This document shows, piece by piece, positions 32,433 through 43,017 of a DNA stretch of 64,000 bases. Each line of letters starts with the position of its first letter. Position 1 is the first letter of the stretch. The stretch spans positions 5,086,001 through 5,150,000 of the forward strand of contig NZ_LT630003.1 in the NCBI RefSeq assembly GCF_900105615.1, in the 5' to 3' direction. The notes below the pieces were generated by a model. That model did no database searches and was not told where the DNA came from. It saw nothing but the letters and a program-made list of their open reading frames with translations. Made by a program: the position numbers and the translations under genes. Origin of the DNA: Lacrimispora sphenoides JCM 1415. Lineage in GTDB: Bacteria > Bacillota > Clostridia > Lachnospirales > Lachnospiraceae.

Positions 32433-33998
32433 TTATAAACCAGGTGCTATCCACATATTCTTAGTGATCTTACGGTCACAGAGAGCCAGCTGAGCCTGAT
32501 AAAATTCTCTCCATTTCCCATAGATTTCCCCATAAATCTTATGATTCTCCATGTTAGGCATAAACTGCCTCTCTATCGTTACCAGCCCTTTTGCAGTTTC
32601 AGCTATATCCTGATACATGCCGATTCCATATCCGGCCAGGATCGCAGCGCCCAGTGCAGTGGCTTCCTTTACCTTAGGAACCTTTACCGGAAGCCCCAGA
32701 ACATCAGACAGGATCTGGGCCCAGAGGGAACTGTTAGAGGCTCCGCCGGCAAACGTGATTTCTTCTGGAAGATGGCCGATGGCATCCTGGACCAGATCCA
32801 GATGTCCTTTTGTAACCAGAGCCGCATTCTCTAAAATTGCCCGGTAGAAGGTATAATGGTTATATTTCCCGGGATCAAGGCCAAAGTTGGAGAAGGTCGG
32901 TGCGGCGTGTTTCCAGTTAATAAAGTTCATTACATCCGAAAAAGTGCACATCATTCCATAGCACCCTGCCGGTATTTTCTCTGCTTCCTCATTCATCAAA
33001 TCATAGATGCTCATACCTGCTTCCTCTGCCAGCTTTTTTTCTGCATGGCAGAAGCTGTCCCGATACCATCGCATGACAAGGCCAGGCTGAAAAGCAAGGG
33101 CTTCAAATTGCCAGATACCTGGTATGGCATGACAGTTTACACGGACACGGCAGTCCGGATCCGTATCCGGTTTCTCAGTGTTGTACTCATACTGCCAGAA
33201 GCTGCCTCCGAATACCGCGGCTTCCCCGGCATGTACCACTCCTACGCCAATACAGCCAAGCTGGGCATCTCCTCCGCCAACGACGACGGGAATTCCTTCC
33301 GGCAGTCCAGTCTGGTCTTTGCAGCAGGAAGCGGTTTTCCCGATTACGGTCCCGCATTCCTTTACAAGGGGAAATATATCTGTCCGGAGTCCGCACCGTC
33401 CGGCAATCTCCGGATTCCAGCAGCGGTTTTTTAAATCAAACAATCCTGTGGTTGATCCGTTGCTTGGCTCTACGGCAAGGATCCCGGTCAGCTTAAATAT
33501 GAGCCAGTCATTGAACATTCCAATGTATGCGGCCCGTTTATAAATATCAGGCATTTTATTCTTCACCCAGAGAAGCCTTGGAAGGGCATCCAGTGCATAG
33601 GACTGTCCTGTTTCCTGATAGAGGAGGCGTTCAAGCTCCGGATCACTGCGGATCAGTTGTTCAACTTCTTCATTGCTCCGGGCATCTACATTGGCGCAGG
33701 CCCAGATTTCTTTTCCTTCCTTGTCGTAAAGAACGATACCTTCTCTCATGCAGGTGGTGGAGATTGCGGCTACCTCATAAGGATCGATAGAGCTTGTGCA
33801 TAAGACCCTTCGGATACAGGATGCGGCAAGCTCCCAGTTATGTACCCAGTCAAAATCCATACTCCCCGGATACCGGGGATCTTCCCTGTGTTCCCATTCC
33901 TCTTGAATACAAGAGATCTGATTGCCCATGCTGTCAAAAAGTACGGCACGGATGCTGCCGGTGCCTGCATCAATTGCTAAAAGGTAATTTGATGACAT
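32433..33998 (-). CDS. lsrK: Autoinducer-2 kinase LsrK (FGGY kinase)
   Basis: Phosphorylates imported AI-2, trapping it and producing the LsrR inducer. 521 residues from the ATG at 33998, eight bases after GGAGG. FGGY features: AIDAGTGSIRAVLFD at the N-terminus, and GGASNSSLWAQILSDVLGLPVKVPKVKEATALGAAILAGYG in the C-terminal lobe. Context settles the assignment: lsrR is 21 bp upstream on the same strand, and lsrACDBF is divergent. A generic xylulokinase is the alternative if only the family is considered. Confidence 0.9.
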   Translation of the reverse strand: MSSNYLLAIDAGTGSIRAVLFDSMGNQISCIQEEWEHREDPRYPGSMDFDWVHNWELAASCIRRVLCTSSIDPYEVAAISTTCMREGIVLYDKEGKEIWACANVDARSNEEVEQLIRSDPELERLLYQETGQSYALDALPRLLWVKNKMPDIYKRAAYIGMFNDWLIFKLTGILAVEPSNGSTTGLFDLKNRCWNPEIAGRCGLRTDIFPLVKECGTVIGKTASCCKDQTGLPEGIPVVVGGGDAQLGCIGVGVVHAGEAAVFGGSFWQYEYNTEKPDTDPDCRVRVNCHAIPGIWQFEALAFQPGLVMRWYRDSFCHAEKKLAEEAGMSIYDLMNEEAEKIPAGCYGMMCTFSDVMNFINWKHAAPTFSNFGLDPGKYNHYTFYRAILENAALVTKGHLDLVQDAIGHLPEEITFAGGASNSSLWAQILSDVLGLPVKVPKVKEATALGAAILAGYGIGMYQDIAETAKGLVTIERQFMPNMENHKIYGEIYGKWREFYQAQLALCDRKITKNMWIAPGL

Positions 33999-34019
33999 CT
34001 CCATTCCTCCATTCTATTT

Positions 34020-34949
34020 TCATATCGGTGAGTCGGGATCTTCCTCCATCAGGTTTAATGCCGTTTGTTCATCTGTGATTAACACATTTAAATAGCCTCC
34101 CTTTAAAGAAGCACGTATGGCTTTTACTTTGCTGTCACCTGCGGCAACTCCAATGACATTGGGCAGGGTGCGCAGGGTTGCAAGAGATGTGCTTAACAGC
34201 CGGTCTTCGATATCAGTATGAATGGGATTTCCGTCCTGATCGATGAAATGGCTCAGGATATCACCTACGGCTCCCTGCATGGATAAATAGAGAAAGTCAT
34301 TCTTTGTGAAAATTCCATTCTTGATTATGGTTGCATCTTCTCTGATCCCTCCTATGCCTACGACGGTCATGGAAGCCAGATTCACCATGCGGGAAATTTC
34401 CTGTACGGAAGGCTCGTTCTGCATGGCACTGCAAAGCTCCTTGGTTGAAACAACGAGCGGTGCAGGATACAGAAACAGTTTTGCATTAAATTTGCTGGAA
34501 AATGTATTTGGAAGATAATAACTGACTCCTCCTGTTAAAGATACGGCAGACAGAGGTGCTTCTGTTATGGTGGCCAGGTGATTGATAACCCGTCCAAGAG
34601 TATCTCCGTATCCTATATTGATGTATGTGTTTTCTGTAATCCGGTCACTGATATACATAGCGGCGGCTTTGGCAATGGTATCGTTGAGAGAGGAACTGCC
34701 TGGTACAGAAGGAACTACAAATGCATCCTTTAAATTCCATCTGCGGATTAACTCCTGTTCGACTTTTAAGTGACGGCTTCGTTCCTGGGAAATCTGAAAC
34801 TGGATCACTCCATCCTGCCTGGCTTTCTCTAAAAGCTTAATCACTTTCATACGGGATATTCCCAGTTTTTCGGAAATTTTTTGCTGGGTCATATTTTCTA
34901 TATAATAATACCATGCTGTCTTAATAATAAGGGAATCTTCATAGTTCAT
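34020..34949 (-). CDS. lsrR: LsrR-type transcriptional repressor (SorC family)
   Basis: 309 residues. The N-terminal HTH (AWYYYIENMTQQKISEKLGISRMKVIKLLEKARQDGVI) is followed by a sugar-phosphate-binding domain (INIGYGDTLGRVINHL, TVVGIGGI, GVAAGDSKVKAIRASLKGGYLNVLITDEQTA), the SorC/LsrR pattern. LsrR represses lsr genes until phospho-AI-2 binds. AGGAGAC precedes the ATG. It is transcribed with lsrK and the cupin, away from lsrA; the 304-base spacer holds both promoters. Confidence 0.92.
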   Translation of the reverse strand: MNYEDSLIIKTAWYYYIENMTQQKISEKLGISRMKVIKLLEKARQDGVIQFQISQERSRHLKVEQELIRRWNLKDAFVVPSVPGSSSLNDTIAKAAAMYISDRITENTYINIGYGDTLGRVINHLATITEAPLSAVSLTGGVSYYLPNTFSSKFNAKLFLYPAPLVVSTKELCSAMQNEPSVQEISRMVNLASMTVVGIGGIREDATIIKNGIFTKNDFLYLSMQGAVGDILSHFIDQDGNPIHTDIEDRLLSTSLATLRTLPNVIGVAAGDSKVKAIRASLKGGYLNVLITDEQTALNLMEEDPDSPI

Positions 34950-34981
34950 TTTTAGGTCTCCTGTTCTTTATTGTTCTAAAC

Positions 34982-35009
34982 AAATGTTTCTAGTCGAATA
35001 AAATGTTTC
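34982..35009 (-). promoter_or_regulatory. Direct repeat near the lsrR start, candidate LsrR operator
   Basis: AAATGTTTC occurs at 34982-34990 and 35001-35009, a 19-base period, just downstream of the lsrR -10 box. Binding by LsrR is inferred. Confidence 0.4.
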
Positions 35010-35020
35010 GAATTTTCTTT

Positions 35021-35049
35021 AGTATAACAAATGGAATTTCATATGTCAA
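35021..35049 (-). promoter_or_regulatory. Sigma-A promoter of lsrR-lsrK-cupin
   Basis: On the minus strand TTGACA (35049-35044), 17 bases, TATACT (35026-35021). It lies about 70 bases from the lsrR start. Confidence 0.75.
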
Positions 35050-35161
35050 TAGTGACGGATCAAAAAATATAAACCCGTAATCGATAAGTAAAATATCATA
35101 AATAATACATATTATATCGTTTAAATTAGTTCAAAAACACCATATATTTCTGAAAAAACTA

Positions 35162-35190
35162 TTGACAACGTGTTTTGCGTCATGTATGAT
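35162..35190 (+). promoter_or_regulatory. Sigma-A promoter of lsrACDBF
   Basis: TTGACA (35162-35167), a 17-base spacer and TATGAT (35185-35190), 64 bases before the lsrA start codon. Confidence 0.78.
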
Positions 35191-35198
35191 ATGGGCAT

Positions 35199-35224
35199 GA
35201 ACAAAAGTTAGCTATGCGAACAAA
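35199..35224 (+). promoter_or_regulatory. Direct repeat downstream of the lsrA -10, candidate operator
   Basis: GAACAAA occurs at 35199-35205 and 35218-35224, again with a 19-base period as on the lsrR side. A repressor bound here would cover the transcription start. The link to LsrR is inferred. Confidence 0.4.
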
Positions 35225-35253
35225 TATATCAAATATGATGGGTGGGAGGAAAT

Positions 35254-36789
35254 ATGAAACAATCAGAAGCAGCCCGTTCGGAACAGACACTGTTTTCTGC
35301 CAGAGGTATTGTCAAATCATTTGGCTCCAATGCTGTTTTAAAAGGCATCGATTTAAGCGTAGGAGAGGGGGAAGTACTTGCCCTGATTGGCGGAAACGGA
35401 GCGGGAAAAAGCACCTTGATGAAAATCATTATGGGAATCTACCAACCGGATGCCGGAAACGTAACGGTTGCTGGGGACATGCTTTCGGTATTCAAACCGT
35501 CTGTTGCTCTTTCTAAAGGAATATATATGGTTCCCCAGGAACCCATGCTGTTTCCTAATATGACTGTTGAAGAGAATATCCTGATCGGTTTTAGTGAAAA
35601 TACGGCTGTTCTTAGGAAGCGGCTGCGAAACATCATGGATGAGATCGGCTGGCATCTGGATACGGACCGGAAGGCAATGAGCCTTTCTATCGCAGAACAG
35701 CAGCTGGTGGAGCTTTTAAGAGGGCTCTTAAGGCAGGCGAAGCTTCTGATTTTAGATGAACCTACCAGTGCACTGACCTTTGATGAGGTAGAGAGCCTTT
35801 TCCGGATTGTGGAGGATTTAAAGAAGAAGGGCATTGGGATCATCTATATTACTCACCGTCTGGCTGAGGTATTCCAGATCGCTACTCATGTGGCAATTAT
35901 GAGGGACGGCGTGATTACATTGAAGGGAAAGACCTCGGACTTTACCAGGGAGATGCTGGTTAAGGGGCTGCTTCCTCCCAACATGGATGGGCAGCAGAGA
36001 GCTGGGGAAAAAGAATCCAGTTATCTGGAATACTCTGCGCTGGAGCCGGTATTTGAACTGAAAGGTTATTCCGGTTACGGATTCCGGGACATAAACCTTA
36101 AGATTTATCCTGGAGAGATTCTTGGGGTCGCAGGAGTTGTGGGAGCCGGGCGTACCGAACTTGCAGTTACGATTTTTGGAAAAGATAAGGTTCTTGGAGG
36201 GAAGGCTTTTCTGGATGGAAAAGATGTGACAGGCCTATCCACCAGGGAGGTTTTAAGAACCGGTATCAATTATGTACCGGAAGACCGCCGCTTAAATGGC
36301 CTGTTTGGTATCAGTGATGTTGCGGCTAATATCACCTCTGCTCTGGTTCCGGGGAAATCCCTTGGGCGTATATTTTTAAATAAGAAGGCGGAGCAATTGA
36401 TCACCCGGAAATATGTAGAGGATTTCCGCATCAAGATTACGGGTCAGGATCAGATTGCGGGAAGCCTTTCCGGAGGCAACCAGCAGAAGATCGTAATCGG
36501 CCGGTCTCTGTCTACCAATCCAAAGCTGGTGATTCTGGATGAGCCTACACGTGGTATTGATGCAGCGGCACGGGGAGATGTGTATGCAATTATCCACGAA
36601 CTGAAAAAAAAGGGAGTGGCGGTTATGCTGATTTCTTCCGATATGGAAGAGATTGTAGAGCTTTCAGACCGGGCAGTTGTGGTCTTTCAGGGACGGCTTA
36701 GAGGAGAATTAGGCAAACATGAGATCTCCCAGGCAAGCCTTATGGCGGCATCTTTTGGCGTGACAGAAGGAAAGCAGGTGGAAGCATGA
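35254..36789 (+). CDS. lsrA: AI-2 ABC importer ATPase LsrA
   Basis: 511 residues with two ABC domains, as in sugar importers. Domain 1: GGNGAGKST, VPQEPMLFPNMTVEEN, ILDEPTSALTFDE. Domain 2 is degenerate in Walker A (GVVGAGRTELA) but keeps LSGGNQQKIVIGR and ILDEPTRGIDAAA, the usual asymmetry. The start at 35254 follows GGGAGGA; an ATG at 35242 lies upstream of that site. It is first in lsrACDBF and overlaps lsrC by four bases. Confidence 0.93.
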   Translation: MKQSEAARSEQTLFSARGIVKSFGSNAVLKGIDLSVGEGEVLALIGGNGAGKSTLMKIIMGIYQPDAGNVTVAGDMLSVFKPSVALSKGIYMVPQEPMLFPNMTVEENILIGFSENTAVLRKRLRNIMDEIGWHLDTDRKAMSLSIAEQQLVELLRGLLRQAKLLILDEPTSALTFDEVESLFRIVEDLKKKGIGIIYITHRLAEVFQIATHVAIMRDGVITLKGKTSDFTREMLVKGLLPPNMDGQQRAGEKESSYLEYSALEPVFELKGYSGYGFRDINLKIYPGEILGVAGVVGAGRTELAVTIFGKDKVLGGKAFLDGKDVTGLSTREVLRTGINYVPEDRRLNGLFGISDVAANITSALVPGKSLGRIFLNKKAEQLITRKYVEDFRIKITGQDQIAGSLSGGNQQKIVIGRSLSTNPKLVILDEPTRGIDAAARGDVYAIIHELKKKGVAVMLISSDMEEIVELSDRAVVVFQGRLRGELGKHEISQASLMAASFGVTEGKQVEA

Positions 36790-37784
36790 AAAAGATTGGA
36801 AAAATCCGTGAGTTAAATAGTTTTCTGTTTCTGGCAGGACTGATTTTTCTGGTAGGCCTGGTGAACAGGAGTTTCTGGCAGCCGGCAGCCATATGGAACT
36901 GCTTTAATGACAGCGTTGTATTTACCCTTCTGTCGGCAGGAATTGCCTTTGTTATCTTAACGGGAGAAATCGATGTTTCCATTGGGGCTGTGCTGGGCTT
37001 ATCGGCAGCCGTAGGAGCCGCTCTCTTAAGAGATGGATATGGGATGGTGGCAGCTACGGCAGCTGCTCTGGCCATCGGTATTCTTACCGGACTGGTCAAT
37101 GGAGTCGGCGTGGCTGTATTTCACATTCCCTCTCTGATTTTTACTTTAGGTGTTAACGGTGTTGTGCGCGGGATGATTTATGTATACACGAAGGGTGCCT
37201 GGGTTGAAAACCTTCCGGCGGATTTTACCAGAATGTCAAACCGCATCCTGATTGGAAACTTAACTGTTTTTTATGCGCTGGCAGTCCTTGTGATCTTGAT
37301 TGGCCATCTTATTTTGACGAAAACGAAAAAGGGAAAATATTTTATCGCAGTCGGAGATCATGCGGCTGGTGCAACCTTGGTGGGAATACCGGCAGATAAA
37401 ACAAAGATTGCAGCTTATATCCTGTGCGGAGTGTTTGCTTCCGCCGCAGGTATGATTTATGCGTCCCGCATTGGCTTTATTACGCCCACAGCAGGGAATG
37501 GATATGAGATGAAGGCAATTGCTGCCTGCGTTCTCGGAGGCTTAAGTTTAAGCGGCGGGATTGGAAGCCTGGCCGGAGCCTCCATCGGTGCGGTCATCAT
37601 GTCCTCCATCAGCAGAATTCTTGTCTTTCTTGGATTTTCTTCTGATTATGACAATACGATCACAGGTGTCATGCTGCTGACCATTGTTGTAATTAATACT
37701 GTGTCTCAGAACCGGGCAGTAGAGAAAAACCGTCACCGGATCCTGGCCGCAAGGACTGCAGAAAAAGGAGGAGAGAAGAAATGA
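36786..37784 (+). CDS. lsrC: AI-2 ABC importer permease LsrC
   Basis: 332-residue membrane protein of the BPD_transp_2 family used by ribose/AI-2 importers. It shows FVILTGEIDVSIGAVLGLSAAVGAALL, GLVNGVGVAVFHIPSLIFTLGVNGVVRG and CVLGGLSLSGGIGSLAGASIGAVIMSSI, the conserved loop that contacts the ATPase. It has eight to ten hydrophobic segments. It overlaps lsrA and lsrD by four bases each, so the three are translated together. Confidence 0.92.
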   Translation: MKKIGKIRELNSFLFLAGLIFLVGLVNRSFWQPAAIWNCFNDSVVFTLLSAGIAFVILTGEIDVSIGAVLGLSAAVGAALLRDGYGMVAATAAALAIGILTGLVNGVGVAVFHIPSLIFTLGVNGVVRGMIYVYTKGAWVENLPADFTRMSNRILIGNLTVFYALAVLVILIGHLILTKTKKGKYFIAVGDHAAGATLVGIPADKTKIAAYILCGVFASAAGMIYASRIGFITPTAGNGYEMKAIAACVLGGLSLSGGIGSLAGASIGAVIMSSISRILVFLGFSSDYDNTITGVMLLTIVVINTVSQNRAVEKNRHRILAARTAEKGGEKK

Positions 37785-38776
37785 AATCTCATATCTGGAA
37801 AAAGTGGGAATTTGTACTCTCTTTGATATTAATTCTGGAAATTGTTGTTTTTGCATCAAAGAACAGTAAGTTCCTTATGCCGAGAGTGCTGTTTGGCAGT
37901 ATGAATGATATCATTTCCATTTGTATTATTTCACTGTTTGTCACCTTTGTAATGATCACAGGAGGAATCGATATCCAGGCTGGTTCCATTGTAGGGCTTT
38001 CTTCCATTATTCTGGGAGTTGCCTGGCAGGATGGAGGAGTGAACATTTGGGTTGCCTCCCTGATCGCTATGATTGCAGCCGGGTTTTGCGGTGCCCTTTC
38101 CGGCTATTTTATTGCATTCTGCGGCGTACAGCCTATGGTGGTCACTCTTGGAGGGAGTTTTCTGTACTCGGGAATTGCTCTTCTGGTGTCCAATTTGTCA
38201 GCAACGGAGAGCTACAAAGGAATCAGCGGTTTCCCGGATGGTTTTTTAAGGCTTTCTAAAGTAAAGCTGTTTGGTGTGATTCCAAGTCAGGTGATCATTT
38301 TTCTTATCCTGGCAGTGCTGGCTTATTTTCTTCTACATAAAACCAGATATGGCAGACAGGTATTTCTGGTAGGGGTAAATCCCGATGCGGCGGAATATTC
38401 CGGAATTCATGCCAAATTCATTATTATGAGCACTTATATTCTTTCTGGAATCAGTGCGGCGGTTGCAGGAATCATCCTGACTTCTTATCTTGGTACGGCA
38501 AAAAGCGATATTGGCTCTACCCTGACCCTTCCCATCATCACTGCGGTGGTCTTAGGCGGTACTTTAAGTACAGGAGGAAAAGGAAGCGTACCTGGAACGG
38601 CCCTTGCCGCGGTAGTGATCGGTACTTTGAGATTCGGGCTTCCTCTGTGCTTTAAGGTAAGCCAGCAGTATTTGGACATTCCGGCCGGGCTTCTATTACT
38701 GGCAGTGGTGACGGGCAGGGCTGTTCTGAATAATCCGGCTCTCAAAGCACGTTTTCTGAAACGAGAACAAAAGTGA
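37781..38776 (+). CDS. lsrD: AI-2 ABC importer permease LsrD
   Basis: 331 residues, paralogue of LsrC. It shows FVMITGGIDIQAGSIVGLSSIILGVAW, GYFIAFCGVQPMVVTLGGSFLYSGIALLV and AVVLGGTLSTGGKGSVPGTALAAVVIGTL. Two different permeases in one operon separate the lsr system from ribose importers, which usually have one. It is followed by lsrB after 64 bp. Confidence 0.92.
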   Translation: MKSHIWKKWEFVLSLILILEIVVFASKNSKFLMPRVLFGSMNDIISICIISLFVTFVMITGGIDIQAGSIVGLSSIILGVAWQDGGVNIWVASLIAMIAAGFCGALSGYFIAFCGVQPMVVTLGGSFLYSGIALLVSNLSATESYKGISGFPDGFLRLSKVKLFGVIPSQVIIFLILAVLAYFLLHKTRYGRQVFLVGVNPDAAEYSGIHAKFIIMSTYILSGISAAVAGIILTSYLGTAKSDIGSTLTLPIITAVVLGGTLSTGGKGSVPGTALAAVVIGTLRFGLPLCFKVSQQYLDIPAGLLLLAVVTGRAVLNNPALKARFLKREQK

Positions 38777-38840
38777 TTGGTAACATGGGGTGTAAACCTC
38801 ATTCATATAAAACGATCAAAATATAAGGAGGTTTTTATTT

Positions 38841-39992
38841 ATGAGAAAAGCAATGGTACTTGTATTGGCAGGGCTGATGGCGGCATCGCTGACTGCTTGT
38901 GGCAGCTCAGGAAAACCTGCTGCGGCATCTAATGCACCAGCTGGGGAAACGAAAACAGAATCAAAAGCAGAAGAGAGCAAAGACAATACCGGTTCTTCCG
39001 GTATTTCTGGAAAAACAGTTGCATTTATTCCTAAGCTGACAGGAAATGCATTTTTTGAATCCGCCAATGCGGGAGCACAGAAGTATGGAAAGACCTGGGA
39101 TATTACCGTTGACTATCAGGGAAGCGCCAATGCGGCTGTAGCTGACCAGGTTCAGGTAATCAACAATGCGGTGGCAAGCGGCGTGGATGCCCTTTGTGTT
39201 TCTTCCGTAGATGCAACAGGGCTTGACTCCGCATTAAAAGAAGCGTCTGACGCAGGTCTGACTGTGGTCACATGGGATTCTGATGTTTCAGATACGGTGC
39301 GTACGTTAATGGTTTCACAAGGAACTCCTGAGATGCTTGGGAAAATGCTGGTAGATATGGGAGTGGATTCTTTAACAAAGCGGGGGAAGGATGTCAAAGC
39401 TGATGCGGTGAAATACTGCTGGCATTATTCCCAGGCAACGGTAGCGGATCAGAATTCCTGGCAGGTTGCGGGAGAAGCCTATATCAAAGAGAACTATCCT
39501 AACTGGGTGAATGTGGCTCCGAATAATTATTATTCCGAACAGGATGCGGAAAAAGCGGTTTCGATCGGGGCATCTATTCTGGAAGCCAACCCGGATATTG
39601 ACCTGATTATCTGCAATGACTCTACGGCTCTTCCAGGCCAGTGTAAGGCAGCCCAGAACAAGGGCCTTACAAAAGAAGATGTAACCATTACCGGTTTTGC
39701 CTCCCCCATGTCCATTAAGGATTACTGCAATGCGGGTGTGATTGAGCAGTGGGGGCTCTGGGACTGCCAGGTGCAGGGAGCGATTGGCTGCTATCTTGCC
39801 GCCTATCTGTCCGCAGGGAATCAGGTAAAAGTAGGAGACAAGATTGATATTCCGGAAATCGGTACCGTGGAAGTAATGCCAAATGACTGTTTGGTAGAGG
39901 GGGCAACCACCGGTGAGGTAAACAATGGAGTTGTTCTCCTTCCAGAGCGTACGGTATTTAATAAAGATAACATGAACAACTATGATTTCTAA
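38841..39992 (+). CDS. lsrB: AI-2-binding lipoprotein LsrB
   Basis: 383 residues with a lipoprotein signal: MRKAMVLVLAGLMAASLTAC, lipobox LTAC, then a Ser/Ala/Glu linker. The ligand pocket residues known from Salmonella LsrB appear at matching places: Lys in FIPKLTGNAFFE, Asp in VTWDSDVSD, Asp-Gln in ATVADQNSW, and the loop GFASPMSIKDY followed by EQWGLWDCQVQG. This is strong support for true AI-2 binding rather than ribose. It has its own AAGGAGG site. Confidence 0.93.
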   Translation: MRKAMVLVLAGLMAASLTACGSSGKPAAASNAPAGETKTESKAEESKDNTGSSGISGKTVAFIPKLTGNAFFESANAGAQKYGKTWDITVDYQGSANAAVADQVQVINNAVASGVDALCVSSVDATGLDSALKEASDAGLTVVTWDSDVSDTVRTLMVSQGTPEMLGKMLVDMGVDSLTKRGKDVKADAVKYCWHYSQATVADQNSWQVAGEAYIKENYPNWVNVAPNNYYSEQDAEKAVSIGASILEANPDIDLIICNDSTALPGQCKAAQNKGLTKEDVTITGFASPMSIKDYCNAGVIEQWGLWDCQVQGAIGCYLAAYLSAGNQVKVGDKIDIPEIGTVEVMPNDCLVEGATTGEVNNGVVLLPERTVFNKDNMNNYDF

Positions 39993-40051
39993 TACGGCTG
40001 AACACCAGGAATCATGACAGTAAATAATATAGAAGCAAAAGGAGAAAGAAT

Positions 40052-40933
40052 ATGGCAGATTTGGATGGAATGAAAGTAGAACATGATTATCACCTGGATG
40101 AACCATTTGCAAACAATAAGCCTTTTTATGTAAAGGGTGCTGGTCATCTGGATTGGGGAATGAAGAAGCATTTATCAAATATTTTTGATGAGAACAGCGG
40201 AAATACGGTGATGTTTGCTTTTGATCATGGATATTTTATGGGTTCTGTATCTGGCCTGGAGAGACTTGATATAGTGGTGCCTAAGCTGCTTCCTAATATT
40301 GATGTTTTAATGGGGACAAGAGGGGCAATCAGGAGCTGTGTGCCGGCAGAAGGAAGGAAAGGCATTGCACTGCGTGTTACCTCCGGTTCTTCTATGCTTG
40401 ACGAGGATTTGTCCCATGAAGTCCTTGCCGTTGACATAGAGGATGTGATTCGCATGAATGCGGATTGTATGGCGGTTCAGACGTTTATCGGGGGGGATGG
40501 ACAACTTTCAAGCCTTGATAATCTGTCAAAAGCGGTAAATTTGGGTATGCGCTACAGCATTCCTACCATGGGAGTTGTGGCAGTCGGAAAGCAGATGGAG
40601 CGTACAGACCGGTTCTTTAAGCTGGCTACCCGCATTGTGGCGGAGTTAGGAGCCAATATCATAAAAACCTACTACTGTGAAAACTTTGAAGAAGTGGTAT
40701 CTGCCTGCCCTGTTCCCATTGTGGTAGCAGGAGGCAAGAAACTTCCGGAGAAAGAAGCTTTGGAGCTTGCATATAACTCCATCAGCCAGGGGGCAAAAGG
40801 GGTTGATATGGGAAGAAATATCTTCCAGAGTCAGAGCCCTGTGGAGATGAGCGCGGCAGTCCGTAAGATTGTACACGAAGGTTTTACTGCAAAAGAGGCT
40901 TTTGAGTTCTATCAGGATATGATTCATCAGTAA
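40052..40933 (+). CDS. lsrF: 3-hydroxy-5-phosphonooxypentane-2,4-dione thiolase LsrF
   Basis: Last step of phospho-AI-2 breakdown, giving DHAP and acetyl-CoA. 293 residues of the DhnA/class I aldolase type. GAGHLDWGMKKHLSNIF, MFAFDHGYFMGSVSGLERLD, IIKTYYCENFEEVVSACPVPIVVAGGKKLPEKEALE (catalytic Lys in KTYY) and GAKGVDMGRNIFQS follow Escherichia coli LsrF closely. It closes the operon before a terminator. tam/lsrG relatives are not next to it. Confidence 0.94.
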   Translation: MADLDGMKVEHDYHLDEPFANNKPFYVKGAGHLDWGMKKHLSNIFDENSGNTVMFAFDHGYFMGSVSGLERLDIVVPKLLPNIDVLMGTRGAIRSCVPAEGRKGIALRVTSGSSMLDEDLSHEVLAVDIEDVIRMNADCMAVQTFIGGDGQLSSLDNLSKAVNLGMRYSIPTMGVVAVGKQMERTDRFFKLATRIVAELGANIIKTYYCENFEEVVSACPVPIVVAGGKKLPEKEALELAYNSISQGAKGVDMGRNIFQSQSPVEMSAAVRKIVHEGFTAKEAFEFYQDMIHQ

Positions 40934-40955
40934 ATAACGGTTTCATTTTTAGGTT

Positions 40956-40988
40956 AAGTACCTGCCCAAATTGGCAGGTACTTTTTTG
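40956..40988 (+). terminator. Terminator of lsrACDBF
   Basis: AAGTACCTGCC (40956-40966) and GGCAGGTACTT (40973-40983) form an 11-bp stem followed by TTTT. Confidence 0.88.
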
Positions 40989-41071
40989 CTGCAACAGAAT
41001 CGTTTTTGTGATATGCCAAATGCTATGACTGACGGTAAACCCTTTATGGAAGGGCGCAATAAGGGGATTAG

Positions 41072-41098
41072 ACAGTAAGAGATTAGAAACATATATTA
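41072..41098 (+). promoter_or_regulatory. Possible sigma-K-type sporulation promoter
   Basis: AC at 41072-41073, 16 bases, then CATATATTA (41090-41098), which fits the mother-cell pattern AC-N16/17-CATAnnnTA. It lies about 100 bases before the collagen-like gene, where late sporulation expression would make sense. The motif is short and could occur by chance. Confidence 0.45.
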
Positions 41099-41185
41099 AT
41101 GTATAAAGAGGTGAAATCCCCTTTATGTTATGACTTCAGCTTTGTACAAAGGTCTTACAAGTAAACACCGTAATTTACGCTCTAA

Positions 41186-42679
<1,494 letters not shown>

Positions 42680-42690
42680 GCAATAGAAGC

Positions 42691-42731
42691 AGGCCTGTAT
42701 CCAGCTTTGCAGCAAGATACAGGCCTTTCTT
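42691..42731 (+). terminator. Terminator after the collagen-like gene
   Basis: AGGCCTGTATC (42691-42701) and GATACAGGCCT (42716-42726) form a perfect 11-bp stem followed by TTCTT. Read-through would be needed for the ACP operon, unless it has its own promoter; none is obvious in the 47 bases between. Confidence 0.78.
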
Positions 42732-42777
42732 CGTAACTAGGAATATCCGGAAGAATAAGGAGGGAAAACCGGCAGTT

Positions 42778-43017
42778 ATGATCAATGACGAAATTATCCG
42801 TATGATAGAGGAAGCGGCCCAGTTTCCGGTTTCTGACAGAAAGACCAATCTGTATAAGGATCTGGGGCTTGACTCCCTTTCTTTTATCCATCTTTTACTT
42901 AAGATAGAAGATACGTATTCCATTACCTTTGATATTACGGAAATGGAATCTTGTCTGGAAGTTGGCCGGATGATTGAACTGGCTGAGAAGAAAGTAAAGG
43001 AGAAAAATATAAAATGA
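42778..43017 (+). CDS. Acyl carrier protein-like protein
   Basis: 79 residues. The phosphopantetheine site is visible as KDLGLDSLSFIHLLLKIED, with the modified Ser in LDSL near residue 38. It is too divergent in helix 3 and in context to be the fatty-acid ACP (no fab genes). It overlaps the adenylating enzyme gene by four bases, so it is probably the carrier loaded by that enzyme. It starts after AAGGAGGG with rather long spacing. Confidence 0.85.
   Translation: MINDEIIRMIEEAAQFPVSDRKTNLYKDLGLDSLSFIHLLLKIEDTYSITFDITEMESCLEVGRMIELAEKKVKEKNIK

Noticed and set aside
32856..33434. 192-codon plus-strand ORF inside lsrK
   Set aside because: It is antisense to a clear FGGY kinase and has no recognisable domain.
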